Shown here: positions 1 to 12,995 of the stretch, piece after piece
Numbering within the stretch: position 1 is the stretch's first letter
Layout of the letters: each line of letters starts with the position of its first letter
Source of the DNA: Mercurialis annua
Lineage: Eukaryota; Streptophyta; Magnoliopsida; Malpighiales; Euphorbiaceae
Assembly (NCBI RefSeq): GCF_937616625.2
Contig: NC_065575.1
Coordinates: forward strand, 7,013,501-7,077,500
Length of the DNA: 64,000 nt
Direction: 5' to 3'
Program-made: the position numbers and the translations under genes
The notes under the pieces: generated by a model
Seen by the model: only the letters and a program-made list of their open reading frames with translations
The model's database searches: none
What the model was told of the DNA's origin: nothing

Positions 1-59
1 TCACAACAAATCTCTTAACAAAAACCTAAATTCCATTCAAAACGACACGAATTCAACAA

Positions 60-3000
60 ATGAAAGGCGGTGAATTCAGCGACGACAGTCAGTTATTAAG
101 ATCAACAGACGACGTCAATGAGAATCACCACAACATTGTAATAGACGACGATATCAACGACGACCGCCCCCACGACGACGTTTTAGACGGTCAACTAGTA
201 ACCGTCGCCAGTCCAGGAGGTCATAGAAGAAATATTATTAAAGACGTGTTTCTTAAACATTTAGATCGGGGGTTCTCCGGCCGCCGTCTCAATTCCCCTA
301 GTTATAATAATAAGCGGAGTAGCCCTAGAACTTATCATAATAATCATAGTAATCGGAGGGATGACGAGGATGAAGATGTTCTCGGTGATAGTGCGCCGCC
401 GGAATGGGTGTTGCTTCTTCTCGGTTGTCTTCTTGGCCTTGCCTCCGGTCTCTGTGTGGCGGTCTTTAATAAAGGGGTTTGTATTTCTTTTTTTCTTTGA
501 TTTTGGATCTGTATGTTACTTACAATTTTAATTCAAATTTCATTTAATTTTATGTTTAGGAAATGTTATTCGAATGTAAATTAAATTGACATTTTGATAC
601 TGATTATAATCTGTAGGTTCATGTTATACATGATTGGGCGTGGGCAGGTACTCCGAATGAAGGTGCTGCGTGGCTGCGACTACAGAAACTTGGGGACACT
701 TGGCATCGGATTCTTTTGATTCCGGTTACTGGAGGAGTTATTGTTGGAATGATGCATGGTTTAGTTGAGATTTTAGATCAAATAAGGCAGAGTAGCTCTT
801 CACCGCGACAGGGTGTTGATTTGGTGGCGGGAGTGTTTCCTGCGATTAAGGCTATTCAGGCTGCTATTACTCTTGGTACGGGTTGTTCTTTGGGTCCTGA
901 AGGGCCTAGTGTAGATATCGGAAAATCCTGTGCAAATGGATTGTTATTAATGATGGAAAACAACAGGGAAAGAGAGATAACTCTTGTTGCGGCTGGTGCG
1001 GCTGCTGGCATTGCTTCTGGTACCTATGCTTTTCTTGTTTTTGATTTCTTATTCAGTTATTGGCTTTCTGTTTACTAAGAATATTGTGGTTTTTGCTTTT
1101 GTGCAAGATTACATGCTCTTCCTATTTGTTCCTCTTTCTTTTTTTAATGTGCCATTATATGCTTATTTAGATTTCAATTGCATCCTAAAGCACCTAACAA
1201 TCTAACATTAGAGTCCCTTATATACCTTACATAGGAGTCCCTCATATACCTTACACTGAAGCCCTTCTTGTTTCCAAAAAAAAACAACATTAGAGTCCCT
1301 CATGTTTAGATTGAGTAGTGATTGCAGGAGCTCTGTATTTGTTCACAGTGGATCTTGTAAATATGAGGGCATGGGCTTTTTCATCGATATAGATTATTAT
1401 AGATGAAATCCTGCATGGCCATAAAATAATGAAATTTATGCATACGAAAGTCTTGAGGACCCATTTTTAATACATGTATTTATCACTTAAAAAGGAAGAT
1501 AGAAGTTCACTTCTCTTATTAAATGAGAGTATTGATGTAAAGAATGTCCCTTGAAATAATTAATCATATCTTTGAAAGACCTGAGATAGCAGGTGGAAGT
1601 GTTCAAGCATTCTGTGGACATCATCCAATGGCAATGAATTGACAAAAGAACATACAGATTGTTTGGACTAATTATCAGTATGTCAAGCGGGAGGGAAAGA
1701 CACAATTTCACCAAGTTTTAGTCTTAGACTAGTTAGAGTTGCTACAAGGATCATTTTCTTCTTGTACTCAGCAGTATAGAGTCAAGTGTTTATAAGCTTT
1801 GTTTAAAAGTGGATGTAGCACCAAACGACTTTTCTGAGGGCTAATTGTTCAAAGTCTTAAGCTTTCTTAGATTCTCTATATTGTACATTTTAGTATCTCT
1901 TGTTTCAAGCTGAGCATTATTTTAGTCCTTATACCATGTTAGTGAACATTATAAGATTTTACAATAAAAAAAAACGTTATTAGATTTTGGGGGGACTGAA
2001 GTAGGTCATACTACAACAAATTTTGATTTAAATTGCAGTTTTATTATTAAATGTTAGGCGCCAAATTGCAAGACAGTTTTAAGGATAAGCTTCAGTAAAA
2101 ATATCAATAATCTTATAATTATAGCAAGCTGACAAGTTTTGAATCGTTTATTCTTAGAAAGTGTATATTACACAGTGTAAGTTACCTTTTTACTAACTTC
2201 TGTCTTTGCCATTTTTTTGTCTAACCTTAAAAGAAAAGCTTACTAGAAGGTTCTATATGCAGCTAGAGTTGCATCTAAGCTTGGGGCAGGTGCATTTTTG
2301 TCTTTCTTATGGTTTTATTTGGATTAGTAGGCATTGCCCTCTTCTCTTAAAGGATCTCAAAGGTCTTAGGTTATATATGTTAAGCTGTATCAAAAAGAGA
2401 TGGTTCTTGTTTCTCTTGTCAGTAATCCTCTTTACCACTTAAGTGCTTGGTATGATTCACTCATTTTGTTGATCTGTACCTCTTCTTCCCCTTCAGGTTT
2501 CAATGCAGCTGTTGCTGGTTGTTTTTTTGCTATTGAAACTGTGTTAAGGCCTCGTCGTGCTGAAAATTCGCCTCCATTTACAACTGCAATGATAATATTG
2601 GCTTCTGTCATATCATCAACTGTTTCAAATGTTTTACTTGGTACACAATCTGCTTTTACGGTGCCACCATATGATTTGAAGTCTGCTGCTGGTATGATTC
2701 TCTCTTTTTTTCCTTAGGTTCTGCATCTCACATTTTTTTAATATTCCTGGTTTCAGTCACATGTGCATATGTGATTTTTAGACTTCCTAGTGTCTTGCAT
2801 ATTTTTGATTAATTTATTCAAGGATTAGGTTGCTTTTCAACATTTAGTTGGCATTTCTCTACAACTACGTTATTATGTTACTTTGAGGACATAGACTATC
2901 TGCTATTTGTTATGGACTTAGAAGTGCGGGAAGTTGTATTTGCATCAGTGATAACAGTAGGGATCTTGATTTACTTTCTGAATCATGGAAGACATCGGTA

Positions 3001-6000
3001 GATGCTAATATTTTACTTCTTTCATTCTGCTCGCTTTCCTCTAATATTTTACTACTTTCATTCTGCTCGCTTTCCTCGTCTTCATTTGGTCCAAGAAAAA
3101 TAAAAATAAGAATTAAGAACTGAGTTCCTTGTTTATGAAACCTATATAGCTAGAAATTTGGAAGTTTAACATTTGATGTTAATGCATTTGCTGTTTATTT
3201 GTTTTAAATTTTCTAAAAAGATTTTTCTATGATTGCTGTGCAGAATTACCTTTGTACCTTATCTTGGGCATGCTATGTGGCGTTGTAAGTGTGGCCTTCA
3301 GTCGCTTGGTGACTTGGTTCACCAAGTTATTTGAATTTATTAAGGAAAGATTTGGTCTTCCTCCTGTTGTGTGTCCTGCTTTAGGTGGTTTAGGAGCTGG
3401 GATAATTGCTCTCAGGTATCCTGGGATACTATACTGGGGTTTTACTAATGTTGAAGAGATTTTACGTACTGGGAAAAGTGCTTCAGCTCCAGGAATCTGG
3501 TTATTAGCTCAACTAGCTGTAGCCAAAGTTGTGGCTACAGCTCTATGCAAAGGTTCAGGACTCGTAGGTGGGCTTTATGCACCAAGTTTGATGATTGGTG
3601 CTGCTATTGGTGCTGTTTTTGGGGGTTCAGCAGCAGAAATTATCAATTCAGCCATTCCTGGAAATGCTGCTGTTGCTCAGCCACAAGCATATGCCCTGGT
3701 AAGCATTATTGTAATCTTCCTAATCTATTTTGAGTTTAGTCATCTCTCGCTTGGTTTACCTACCCTTTTTTTGGTTCTTGTTAAGTTGATAAAAAAATAT
3801 ATTTTTACATTGATTGTGTAGGTAGGAATGGCTGCCACCTTAGCCTCAGTTTGTTCAGTGCCATTGACATCAGTTCTGCTTCTCTTTGAGTTGACAAAAG
3901 ATTACAGGATAATCCTTCCCCTCATGGTAATTTTTCCAGATTTGGAGTTTTTTTTGCTAATATATGATATGCGCAGGCTGTAACTTATTATAACAAAATA
4001 GATCGAGGAAGTCTGCAAATTCTTATGCTCGTTGAATTTCATTGTACAATTACAATCCGCCATTCCAACTTGCTTAGCATTTAGCAATACTGCTGCTGGA
4101 TATTCCCATACATTAATTAGCAATTCCAAACAAGATTGGAATTTTTGTTAATGTTTATTAAAATGTATCTTATGTCAGTAACTGTATTTTGGGATTTAAA
4201 AAATAAACAGTTAGAGAAGGGTCATACGCAATGGACCTTTCTGGAGATGACCTTACTTGCACCTATGATGACTTGATTAGAAAGGATATTGTAGTTATTT
4301 TCTTTTGGGTTAAAGTCATAAAAATACACCAACTTTCACTTTTTCTCAAATCCATACACGGTGCTGAGGTGGCACTCATTTATTGGTGTAATTTGCTGAG
4401 GTGAAGGTCATTTTCAACCAATGAATGAGTGCCATGTCAACACCATGTATGAATTTGGGAAAAATGAAAGTTGATGTTTTTTTTATGTCAATATCTAAAA
4501 GGGGTGATTAAATTGAGAAAACGTGTAAAGTTGGTGAATTTTTAGACATTACTCCTTTTCTTTTTGCATCATACATCTAAAGCATTACATAAAAATCTGT
4601 TCTTTTGACGATAAAAAAAAATCTGTTCTTTTGACAATAAAAAAAAAATCTGTTCTTTTTATTCTTTGACGAGAGTTTGCTCCCATTGTTGTTACTGTTC
4701 TCTAGTTTCTGTTGGGTAAGTTTCGTTAACTATATGTTAATACATATGACATCTGAAAATTAAATCTCTTTTTCCTGTTAAATTTTTCCTTTAGGGTGCT
4801 GTTGGATTAGCAATATGGGTTCCTTCTGTGACCAACCAGCCAAAGGAGACTGAAGTATCTGATTCACGTACTTTGACGAGGGGATATTCTTCTCTTTCAA
4901 ATTCTGAAGACAAGAATGAAAGCTGGAGAAGAATTGACGATGGAGATGATCTAGAACTCTCTGTCATCGGAAATGCTTCTGAGCATGAAGCAATCAATGA
5001 AGATTTGGTTTTGGAAGATTTAAAGGTTTGAATATTTCCTCCTTATCACTATTTGTATTTCCTTTTTCTAGAGTTAATGTTATTGTCTTTGAGGCCTAAT
5101 TTGTACTTAAATGTCTTTTCTTGCCAAATCCAGGTTTCTAGGGCCATGTCTAAAAACTATGTGAAGGTCGTAGGAGCTTCAACAGTAAAAGAAGCTGTTG
5201 ATTGTATGCATAACAGCAAGCAGAATTGCGTGCTTGTGGTGGATGATGAAGATTTATTGGAGGGAATTCTAACATATGGTGACATTAGACGGATTTCTAA
5301 GAAGTCTGATGAGACCAATATAGGTGATTCAGCAATTAAAGATGTAAGGATGGAGGCTAAATTTTTATGGTTGTTAACTTACATCCTTGCTGTGTTACTA
5401 AATATGACAGTGTTGTTCTATTGTTATATCCAACTCTCCATGATCAGCTTCCTTTCTTTTTTTCTGCATTTGTACCTCCTTCACGTGAAACTTATACAGT
5501 CCTACCAATCCAATATGGACCTGCATTGTGTAATTTTTAATCAATGTGATACTTTTGAGACTGATATCTTGCTTTGAATTTATATTGTATCATTGTATAT
5601 CTTTTTCTGCCTAAGGTTATATTTTTACCATATTATTAATGCTACAGGTGGTTTTATTTTTCCTGATGTGCAAGTTCGTCATTGTTGAATACAGGTAAAC
5701 ACTTGTCTTGTTTCTGCTGTATGTACCCGAGGGATAAGCTACCGAGGGCAAAGTCGTGGACTTTTAACCTGCTATCCAGATACTGATTTAGCAACTTCCA
5801 AAGAACTTATGGAGGCCAAAGGGATCAAACAGTTGCCTGTAGTTAAGCACAGTAGAGGCTCTTGGAAAGAAAGAAAGCGACGACTTGTAGCTATTCTTCA
5901 TTATGATTCAATTCATAGTTGTCTCAGGTGCTTACTTTCTTATTTTCTCAAGTAAACATCTTTTTTTCTTTCCATAATTGATGCATGCCACTTGATTCCA

Positions 6001-7068
6001 AATTTCTGATAACACAATTACTCTGACTTCGTCTTATTTTTCTTTAGAGTTGCATTTTTGATTTTTGTTCTCTTTTCTTTATTTTCTCTTGATGTCACGA
6101 CTCTCTTAAGGAAGTTGGAAGTTGTCTCTTTTCTAATTCTGATTAGTTCATAACTTCATATATATCAAGTGAAGCCAGCAAGGTTGACATATTTCAGCAC
6201 TATCGGTTGCATAGTGCTGTTTGTTATTATTAGTAGGCTTAATCATCCAAACATACCCTCTCTACTTTTTTCTTTTATACCACAAACTTTCAAAATTATC
6301 AATTTTACCCCATTTTCCAATTTTCAATTTCTGTTGCACCCATTTATTAAATTGGAGTTTTTTACTTGAAAAATGTTTAAATACTTGTAGTCTCAATTTT
6401 TTTAGTACTTTTTAAAATATTAAGGGCTGATTTGGACTACATGATAAATATGAAGGACATATTTGAAACTTTTTCAGAGTGAAAAAATCTGTAAAATTGA
6501 CAATTGTAAAAGTTTGGGAAATAAACGAAAAAAATTGAAAATATGAGGCAGTTTGAATGATTAGGCCTTAATAATATTATTGTTGTTTTCCTCTTTTTGG
6601 AGAGAACAAGAGGGCATGCCCTGGAACAGTGAGAAAGTTGCTCATATGGTTCAAAATGAAAGGGAAAGGCTGCATACAAATGTGCCTACCCAGAAACAGT
6701 TGTACCCCAATACACATCAAGTATACATGTCACATTTAAAATCAAAAAGTTCACACTTCTCCAATATTTTGTAGGAATTTTTCGTATTGTTGATCTCTCT
6801 CTCTCAAAGACAGGAAAATAGATCTCTGCTTTTTATTATTTATTATATTTTTTTATCAATTGGATAGCATTTGGTTCAACACGCATGCTGCATGAAATTG
6901 CGTTTAAATGTTGTCGACTGGCAGAGTTTGAACAATTTTTGAGGTCATATTGCATTCGCATTTTCGACTTTATGGTTATGTTATGTTTTCTGTTTCTGCA
7001 GAGAGGAGATATCTCGCAGGAAGTCTATCTATAGAAAGGAGAGCAAGATGGTAGAAAGTAGCCACTAA
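60..7068 (+). CDS. CLC-f: CLC-f type chloride channel/anion transporter, nine exons
   Basis: Exons by GT-AG reading: 60-476, 617-1019, 2497-2691, 3244-3698, 3822-3926, 4795-5025, 5134-5343, 5695-5927, 7002-7068. Phases agree throughout and give 771 aa, close to the usual plant CLC-f length. The N-terminus is Asp/Asn-rich and cytosolic, followed by a multi-span CLC core. The motif GPEGP at about 232-236 contains the gating-glutamate position, and GGLYAP at about 447-452 matches the third CLC selectivity motif. Two CBS domains follow, at about 603-672 and 695-750. Plant CLC-e/f proteins form the branch nearest bacterial CLCs; Arabidopsis CLC-f is reported on Golgi-type endomembranes. Transport mode (channel or exchanger) cannot be read from sequence. 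The ATG at 60 is only 59 nt into the window, so an upstream UTR is cut. The last exon codes a short basic tail that fits the family's C-terminus. Confidence 0.93.
3006..3077. repeat. 36-bp tandem duplication in CLC-f intron 3
   Basis: Two adjacent copies of a 36-bp unit starting TAATATTTTACT and ending in GCTTTCCTC, with one base differing. They sit in the intron between exons 3 and 4. Probably a simple slippage duplication with no visible effect on splicing. Confidence 0.8.
4307..4555. mobile_element. Mutator-type MITE in CLC-f intron 5
   Basis: A 249-bp foldback element. The left end reads GGGTTAAAGTC and the right end ACATTACTCC; the arms pair imperfectly, around CACCAACTTT and AAGTTGGTG. 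It is flanked by a perfect 9-bp duplication TTTTCTTTT (4298-4306 and 4556-4564). The 9-bp duplication is the Mutator-superfamily signature. It has no coding capacity. Its arms resemble the elements at 53603 and 54476, so the three appear to be one family. Confidence 0.75.
4591..4672. repeat. Short tandem repeat in CLC-f intron 5
   Basis: Three imperfect copies of a unit of about 22-34 bp built on AAAAATCTGTTCTTTTGAC. They lie immediately after the intronic MITE and about 120 bp before exon 6. Confidence 0.7.
6236..6567. mobile_element. Mutator-type MITE in CLC-f last intron
   Basis: A 332-bp foldback element with ends GGCTTAATCATCCAAAC and, on the other strand, GGCCTAATCATTCAAAC. The flanks TTATTAGTA (6227-6235) and TTAATAATA (6568-6576) agree at 7 of 9 positions, as expected for an aged 9-bp duplication. 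The interior is AT-rich and noncoding. The insertion accounts for much of the last intron's length. Confidence 0.65.
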
Positions 7069-7455
7069 TATAGTAATGAAAGTACTCGTCGGATTCCAAG
7101 TTTGTTTGGACCTGCTCTCGGGAAAGGCAGGTTAAAGGTGAGAGATCATGAATTTAAATGCCGACTTCATCACACAAGTAGATCTGCATATTTTTTGATG
7201 GCCAGTTATATTATTATTATACATCTCTTCTTTTGAGGGTTTAGATATGAAAATACCCTTCTGATGGGTTTTGCAAACTGTGCAAAGATCGGCCTAGAAA
7301 TTTGCATTTTGTACATGTAAATTTTGTAGTTACATTTCGATGTTAGTGGAAAAAGAAAGAAAAGAAGAGAAAATACATGTTGATAGTTGAATGAATTCAA
7401 GCCAGAGTCCTTTTCCTTTTCCTTTTTTGGGGTTATCTTTTTTTTTTATATATAA

Positions 7456-7486
7456 CTAGTACGGAACCCTCGCGTTGCTTCGGGTG
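7456..7486 (-). mobile_element. Possible Helitron 3' terminus
   Basis: Read on the minus strand, a GC-rich imperfect hairpin (ACCCGAAGCAACGCGAGGGT) is followed after a few bases by CTAG and then T, matching the Helitron rule of a subterminal hairpin plus CTRR inserted between A and T. It stands out sharply from the AT-rich surroundings. I could not find the matching 5' TC end or any Rep/helicase coding, so this is at most a non-autonomous or truncated copy. Confidence 0.35.
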
Positions 7487-9599
7487 AAATATTTTTTTTT
7501 ATTTATAGACAACTTGAACATTATAATAATTAGTTATGCAGTTTTCGAATAACAAAAACACAAATATTTTTAATAAAACTATTAGAATTGCAATTAAAAT
7601 TTGTAACATTATGCTGATGCAAATGTTTAACTCGCATTGTTTTCATTACAATATTAAAAAGTACTTCAAACTAAATGCTACTTTCAAAGGAAATTCATCA
7701 TCAGTAAATTAAAAAGATTGACAGATTTCATAAAATATTGCAAAAAGAAGTCGACTACAATTGAAAAACTGTCAAAGTTACAAAGAAATTGGACTCGTAG
7801 CGTATTTCTTACTAATTCTTGAACTTTTAAATAGATAAAATTGCGCCATTATAAAAGCCAAACTCGATTCTCGTTTCTTTCTGTCTCTAAATTTTAAGGA
7901 AATAATGCTTTTATTCTAATCACTTGTAACTCAGAAAATGGTTTAGGCAAATGAAATGAAATTTGTAATAAAAAAAGAAATTAATAAATCTCCTAATTAT
8001 GTAGTAAAAAAATAAAAATGCGTTATTAATTCTCATATTTATAATCTGTAATTAGTAAATATTGCAAGAGCTAATAAAGATAGAACCAAAAATATAAAAT
8101 AACCTAAAAAGAAATAAAATTCTTTTAATGACAGATTAAACATACTAATGAATAATAAAATTATAATTATAATAATTAAAACTAAAATTGATTTCATTTT
8201 GAATTTTTTTAAAGACTATAATTTTTTTATAAAAAAAATGAAAAAAAATTGTGCAATGGAAACAAATAATAAAACATATAGCCGTTTTATGATCGTTATA
8301 TAGCCGTTTATTATTTTGAATTTTGTCAGTTTGTTAGATAAAAAAACAGTGAAGTTAATTGTAGAAAATCAAAATATAAATATTATTTATTTTATTCTAA
8401 TAAAAAAATTATTAAAAAATGACTTAAATTAATAAGTGAAATAATCAGTAATTTATTATGTGAAAAATACAAAAATTATTTTTTAAAATAATGTCATCTG
8501 CCAAGATAATTTTTAGTGTATTATTTTAGTGTAAAATTTACTTCCACCTAATATCTAGTGATGAAAATAATACAGGAGCAAAATATTTTATATAAATCGT
8601 TATAAGAGCTTTGATTATTAAACATAATTAAATATTTTAATTTGAATAAAAATATTTAACCAACAATGTAAATTAAACCTAGCAAGAGAACATTTTTAGC
8701 AAAAAAATAACAGTCTTTTTCTAACATTTATATGGAAAGGCAATTATGAAAAAACTCAAATTTAATAACTATATTTAAAACCAAATTAGAAAGATTTTGA
8801 AAAAAAAGAGAATTGGGGCCAATTTTATACAAATCCAAACCTAATAATCAATATTATTTTATAAATATTACGCTCAAAAAATATTTTCTATAATAACCAT
8901 ACACTGTTTAATATTCAAAAGACACACTCAAACATAACTTAAAACATTTATTTTTAAATATATTTAATTTTAAATTTTATCTAGTAATTTATTAGTTCTA
9001 TTTAATATAAAATTTGATAATATATTGTTCCTGCATCTATATTGATGAGTATTATGTAGTATGATGTTATTTATCATTTTTTTTATTTTCTTTTATGTTA
9101 TAAGATGAGTTTCTCACCTAACTGATAGTCCATGACGTTTTGAGTGACATTGCTTTACCACAGCGTTAAATTATTGCATGGTGGCAGTTTGTAAAATAGT
9201 AATGAAGTAAAAGTCCTTTAAGGACTAAATGACTTGCAAATTAACTTTAAAATCTAATATCTTCCTATTCACAGCAATAAAATAGTGAAGGACTAAAGGG
9301 GTACTATAGATCTTAGTGGCTGTTTGGTAAATAGAAAAGCAAAGACAATGATTATATAAAGACAAACTTGTAAAAAATCGTAAATTTATATTGGTTTTTT
9401 AGAAATTAAGTATCAAGGAGCTGGGCATTTGTATGATAAATAGCTGGAAATTACTAAAAGGCCAACATAAATATAAAGTAAGAAGAGAAATTAAAAGGAC
9501 TTAAAAGGGAAGTGAAATTACTGTACAATGTACAGTGTTTTTCACTTCTCTTTTATATGTTTTATATAGATTTGGGGTTATCTTGTACTGTTCTACTAT

Positions 9600-9810
9600 A
9601 ACATATTTGAAATTATGAATAATTATCCAACGCAACGGTTGCGTCACGTCATTCGTGCAACAAACCAATAAGACGTTAGCCATGCGCAAATGTTTAATGA
9701 TAAAAAAATAAACAATAAATAAAGATTCTCTATCGCAAATGATTATTGGCTTGTTGTAAAAATGACGTGGCACATCCGTTATATGGGATAAACACTCTAA
9801 AATTAGAGTA
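9600..9810. repeat. Dispersed repeat, copy 1
   Basis: Shares ordered blocks with 51960-52130: ATTCGTG followed by CAACAAA-like sequence, TTTAATGATAAAAAAAT, GACTTGTTGTAAA-like sequence, GTGGC and GATAAACACTC. The copies differ a great deal but keep order and spacing, which suggests an old mobile or foldback repeat family. No coding content seen. Confidence 0.45.
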
Positions 9811-10797
9811 TCCAAAGTCGTTAGTTTAGAGGTTAAATAATGAGTTAAGCTTATAGAAAATTGTCCTTAGTTAAGGATTTGACTATTGGCTTCTCAATAA
9901 ACAAAAACAATTAAACACGGGATTTGACTATTGGTGTATTATCTCATTCCCATATTGATTGTGCGATGTCCTTTTTAGTTTTATAAAAAGCTAAACAAAT
10001 TCATTAATTATAATAAAAATTACATAAAAAAATAATTTGTCAATAAATTGAGTGAACTGTTTTAGAATAGATGATGTTCGAATAAAGCTAATTTAACCAC
10101 CAAGGTTAGAGGTGTGCGATTTATTCAAATCAAATCTAACTAAATTTTAACTTTTAATTAATCAAATTATATTTTAAATTCTTTTAATTTGGTTTGATAA
10201 TTTATTAGTTTGTAATAAAAGTGAACTGCAATATTTTACTTTTCACATTCAATTAAATTAAAAATTTAATTTTTTATAATTTCAAATGGAGTCTAAAAAT
10301 TAATCAGTTGCATTCAGTTTCGTCACGCAGTATGCTGCTTATGCAAGACTTGGTTCTTCGACATTATTATCTGCATCTCTCGTCTTATTTTATTATTTTG
10401 TTAAATTTTGATTTATATTTGTATAAATGTTAAATTACTTTAATACTCTTTCTGTCATATTTTAAAAATTAAAAAGCTTACACTTTTAGAGAAAAAAAAG
10501 TTATTTAATTATTGTTAGTTTATTATGATAGAATAAGCCTACCTGTGTGTTGAGGCTGCCACAACACAGAGTAGTGATTTTTTTTTGAAGTGGTTAATTC
10601 ACCAGTTCAATATTGATTTATTAACCATTTCAGTCTTTAGATTTTAACGCAAGCTATTATGTGAATTGAATTACTAAAGGTAAAATTAATGGTAAATTTA
10701 CATGCTAAATGCAAGCGATCTCATGTGTGTTTGATCATAATTAAGCTGTTATATATGTTGATATTTTTTTTTGATAATTATATGTAGATATTAATTA

Positions 10798-10998
10798 GGG
10801 CTGATTACTATTATCCCATGAGGTTTCGTCTGAAATATTATTTTTCCCATGAGTTTAAAAAAATAATTATTTTTCCTTTCAATATTATGTTTCAGCTAAC
10901 TAAAACTTCTTATGCAGAGGGGTGGGTGGGTTTACAGTCGTTTATACTAAAACAGTAGTATTTCATACGGAATTTCATGGGGTAATAGTAATTATCCC
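10798..10998. mobile_element. Small Mutator-type MITE
   Basis: A 201-bp foldback element. The left end begins GGGCTGATTACTATTATC; the right end read inward is GGGATAATTACTATTACC. The flanks TATTAATTA (10789-10797) and TGTTAATTA (10999-11007) match at 8 of 9 positions. A related fragment, without clear ends, is seen near 25510-25600. Confidence 0.65.
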
Positions 10999-11311
10999 TG
11001 TTAATTATTGCTGCAAATGATGGTATCCATCATTATGAAAGTTGCTACACTTTCATTTTAATTTATAATCTGTTTGTTTTAATTCATATCTAATTGAAAA
11101 TGAGAGATTATAGAAATATTGATAATTATTATTTTGATCATTAGGAATATTAACTATTAATTCTACATAAAAGGTATTTGAGGAAAGAATTAAAAACTAA
11201 ACAAATACTAATTTTTATATAAAAAATGGAATGAATGACTTTTATTAATATCCAAATCTCATATTATCATTTTCATTCTCATACTTCCATAGTTCAATAA
11301 ACAGTTTTTTA

Positions 11312-11705
11312 GGCAAAAAGTATAAAAAAAAACCTCGTAGTTTTCACAAAAGTACAAATCAGTCTTTTTATTTTTTTGGTATAATTAAGCTCTCTTTATT
11401 TTTAAATAGAACAAATGAAACCTTTCGTCCAACGCCATTAGAAACACTCGTTAATGGTTGAAATGTCTCCTATAATCATATAGAAAAAAATTCAAAAATA
11501 ATTTTAATGTTTAAAATATTTACCGAAAATTTGAGAGGTAAGTATCCCAAAAGTAAACTAAAATGGTTTATTTGTTCGATTTTAAAAAAATGAGGTTTAA
11601 TTATTCAATTTTAAAAACATGAAGGCTTAATTGTGTTCCAAAAAAAATCAAAGGACTGATTTGTACTTTTAAAAAAAAGTCGGGAATTTTTTTATACCTT
11701 CTGTC
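11312..11705 (+). mobile_element. MITE, same family as 57080-57474, opposite orientation
   Basis: A 394-bp element with inward-reading ends GGCAAAAAGTATAAAAAA and GACAGAAGGTATAAAAAA. The order of internal blocks (AATTAAGCTCTC, then a central ACTCGTTAATG-type block, then TTTACC...AAATTTG...CCCAAAAGTAAACTA) is the reverse complement of the 395-bp element at 57080, with nearly the same length. The flanking duplication here is not clear because both flanks are T-runs. Confidence 0.6.
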
Positions 11706-12995
11706 TTTTTTTTTATATATATAAATTTACGACTTTGCTCTGGTCATTACCGTCAAAACCATGAGCTCCACAGCTTTAATAGTACAATACCTGGTTTTTG
11801 GCCATCCAAGTTGAATTTAGTAAAATATTTATTACCATTGGTTATTCATTTTGAATAGTGGTTTGTGTTAAAGTGTAGGGACTGAAGTGGTTAATTAATC
11901 AGTCTTGAACTAGTTAATTAACCACTTCATTAAACAATTATACCATTGTGATGTGGCAGCCTGAGAGGCTGAAATTTTATTCATTTATAATATTCTTAAA
12001 ACATCCTTTTAATTTGATACAAACTGTTATTAATTAATAATTTATAAATAATAAAGCCATTGTATTAAATATTATATGTATTTGCAATTCATTTGATTTA
12101 AAATTTCATTTTGTGTACATTGATAAACACTTTATCTAACAAACATTCATATTTAATGAATTTTAAATACAAATATAAATTTAATTTTCATATGATAAGA
12201 CTTATAATAGTATTATAATAGTTTTATCTTTTTTTTAATACTAAAGCTTTTTTTTTTAAAATGGAACACTGACAATAGCAATATTTTTATTCTGTTTTTT
12301 AGAATATTTAGGAAAGTAAAAATGAGTATTTCATTCTTTAAGACTAATTATTTTCTTCTCTATGTAAGTATTTCACTTCATGAATCAAATACAATTAAGG
12401 TATTGTACCTTTCCGGTTGATAAAATAATTTGTTAAGAATGCATGTTAGATCTCTTTTTTGTGTTTTTCTTTATTTTTTATTTTTGTAATGAAACGTAAT
12501 ATTTATTATATATATACATTAATAAATTATGGTGAACTGGATTTAAGCTTGATTTGTATGCATATTTTAAAAAAATTGAAGAAATACCAATTACTATTTT
12601 TTTACTTCCTTTTAAAAAAAAAATTGATGCCTCACACATAAAGGCCAGAGCAGATTATAAAAAATAATTAATTAAATAGCACTACTTTGACATTTATATG
12701 TTATGCATCATTTTTCAGCAACATTTTTTTTCTCCTCAGTGTTGATTATATGAAGAGATTAGCTGATTGGGTGGATGGCTAGAAATTCTCTGTATAGGAA
12801 AATATCTTAATGATTGCATTTGAAACTATGCCCTCTCAACTCAGAAAACTTCGTAATAAAAGAAATATGCCAATCTATATATAAAGAAGTATAAAAATGT
12901 ACTGTATCTATTTTCAACACAATTAACAGAAGTAAATAAGTATTACCAATGATAAATAAATATTTAGATGCTAATGAAGAAAAAATAATAATAAT

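Larger units (their letters stand above)
7069..12995. other. AT-rich intergenic region between CLC-f and WRKY2-like
   Basis: No convincing gene. The first few hundred bases are probably the CLC-f 3' UTR and flank. From about 7490 the sequence is very AT-rich with no long reading frame of coding character. Recognisable content is a possible Helitron end (7456), a dispersed repeat (9600-9810), a degenerate foldback near 10100-10330 and two MITEs (10798 and 11312), listed separately. Confidence 0.6.
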
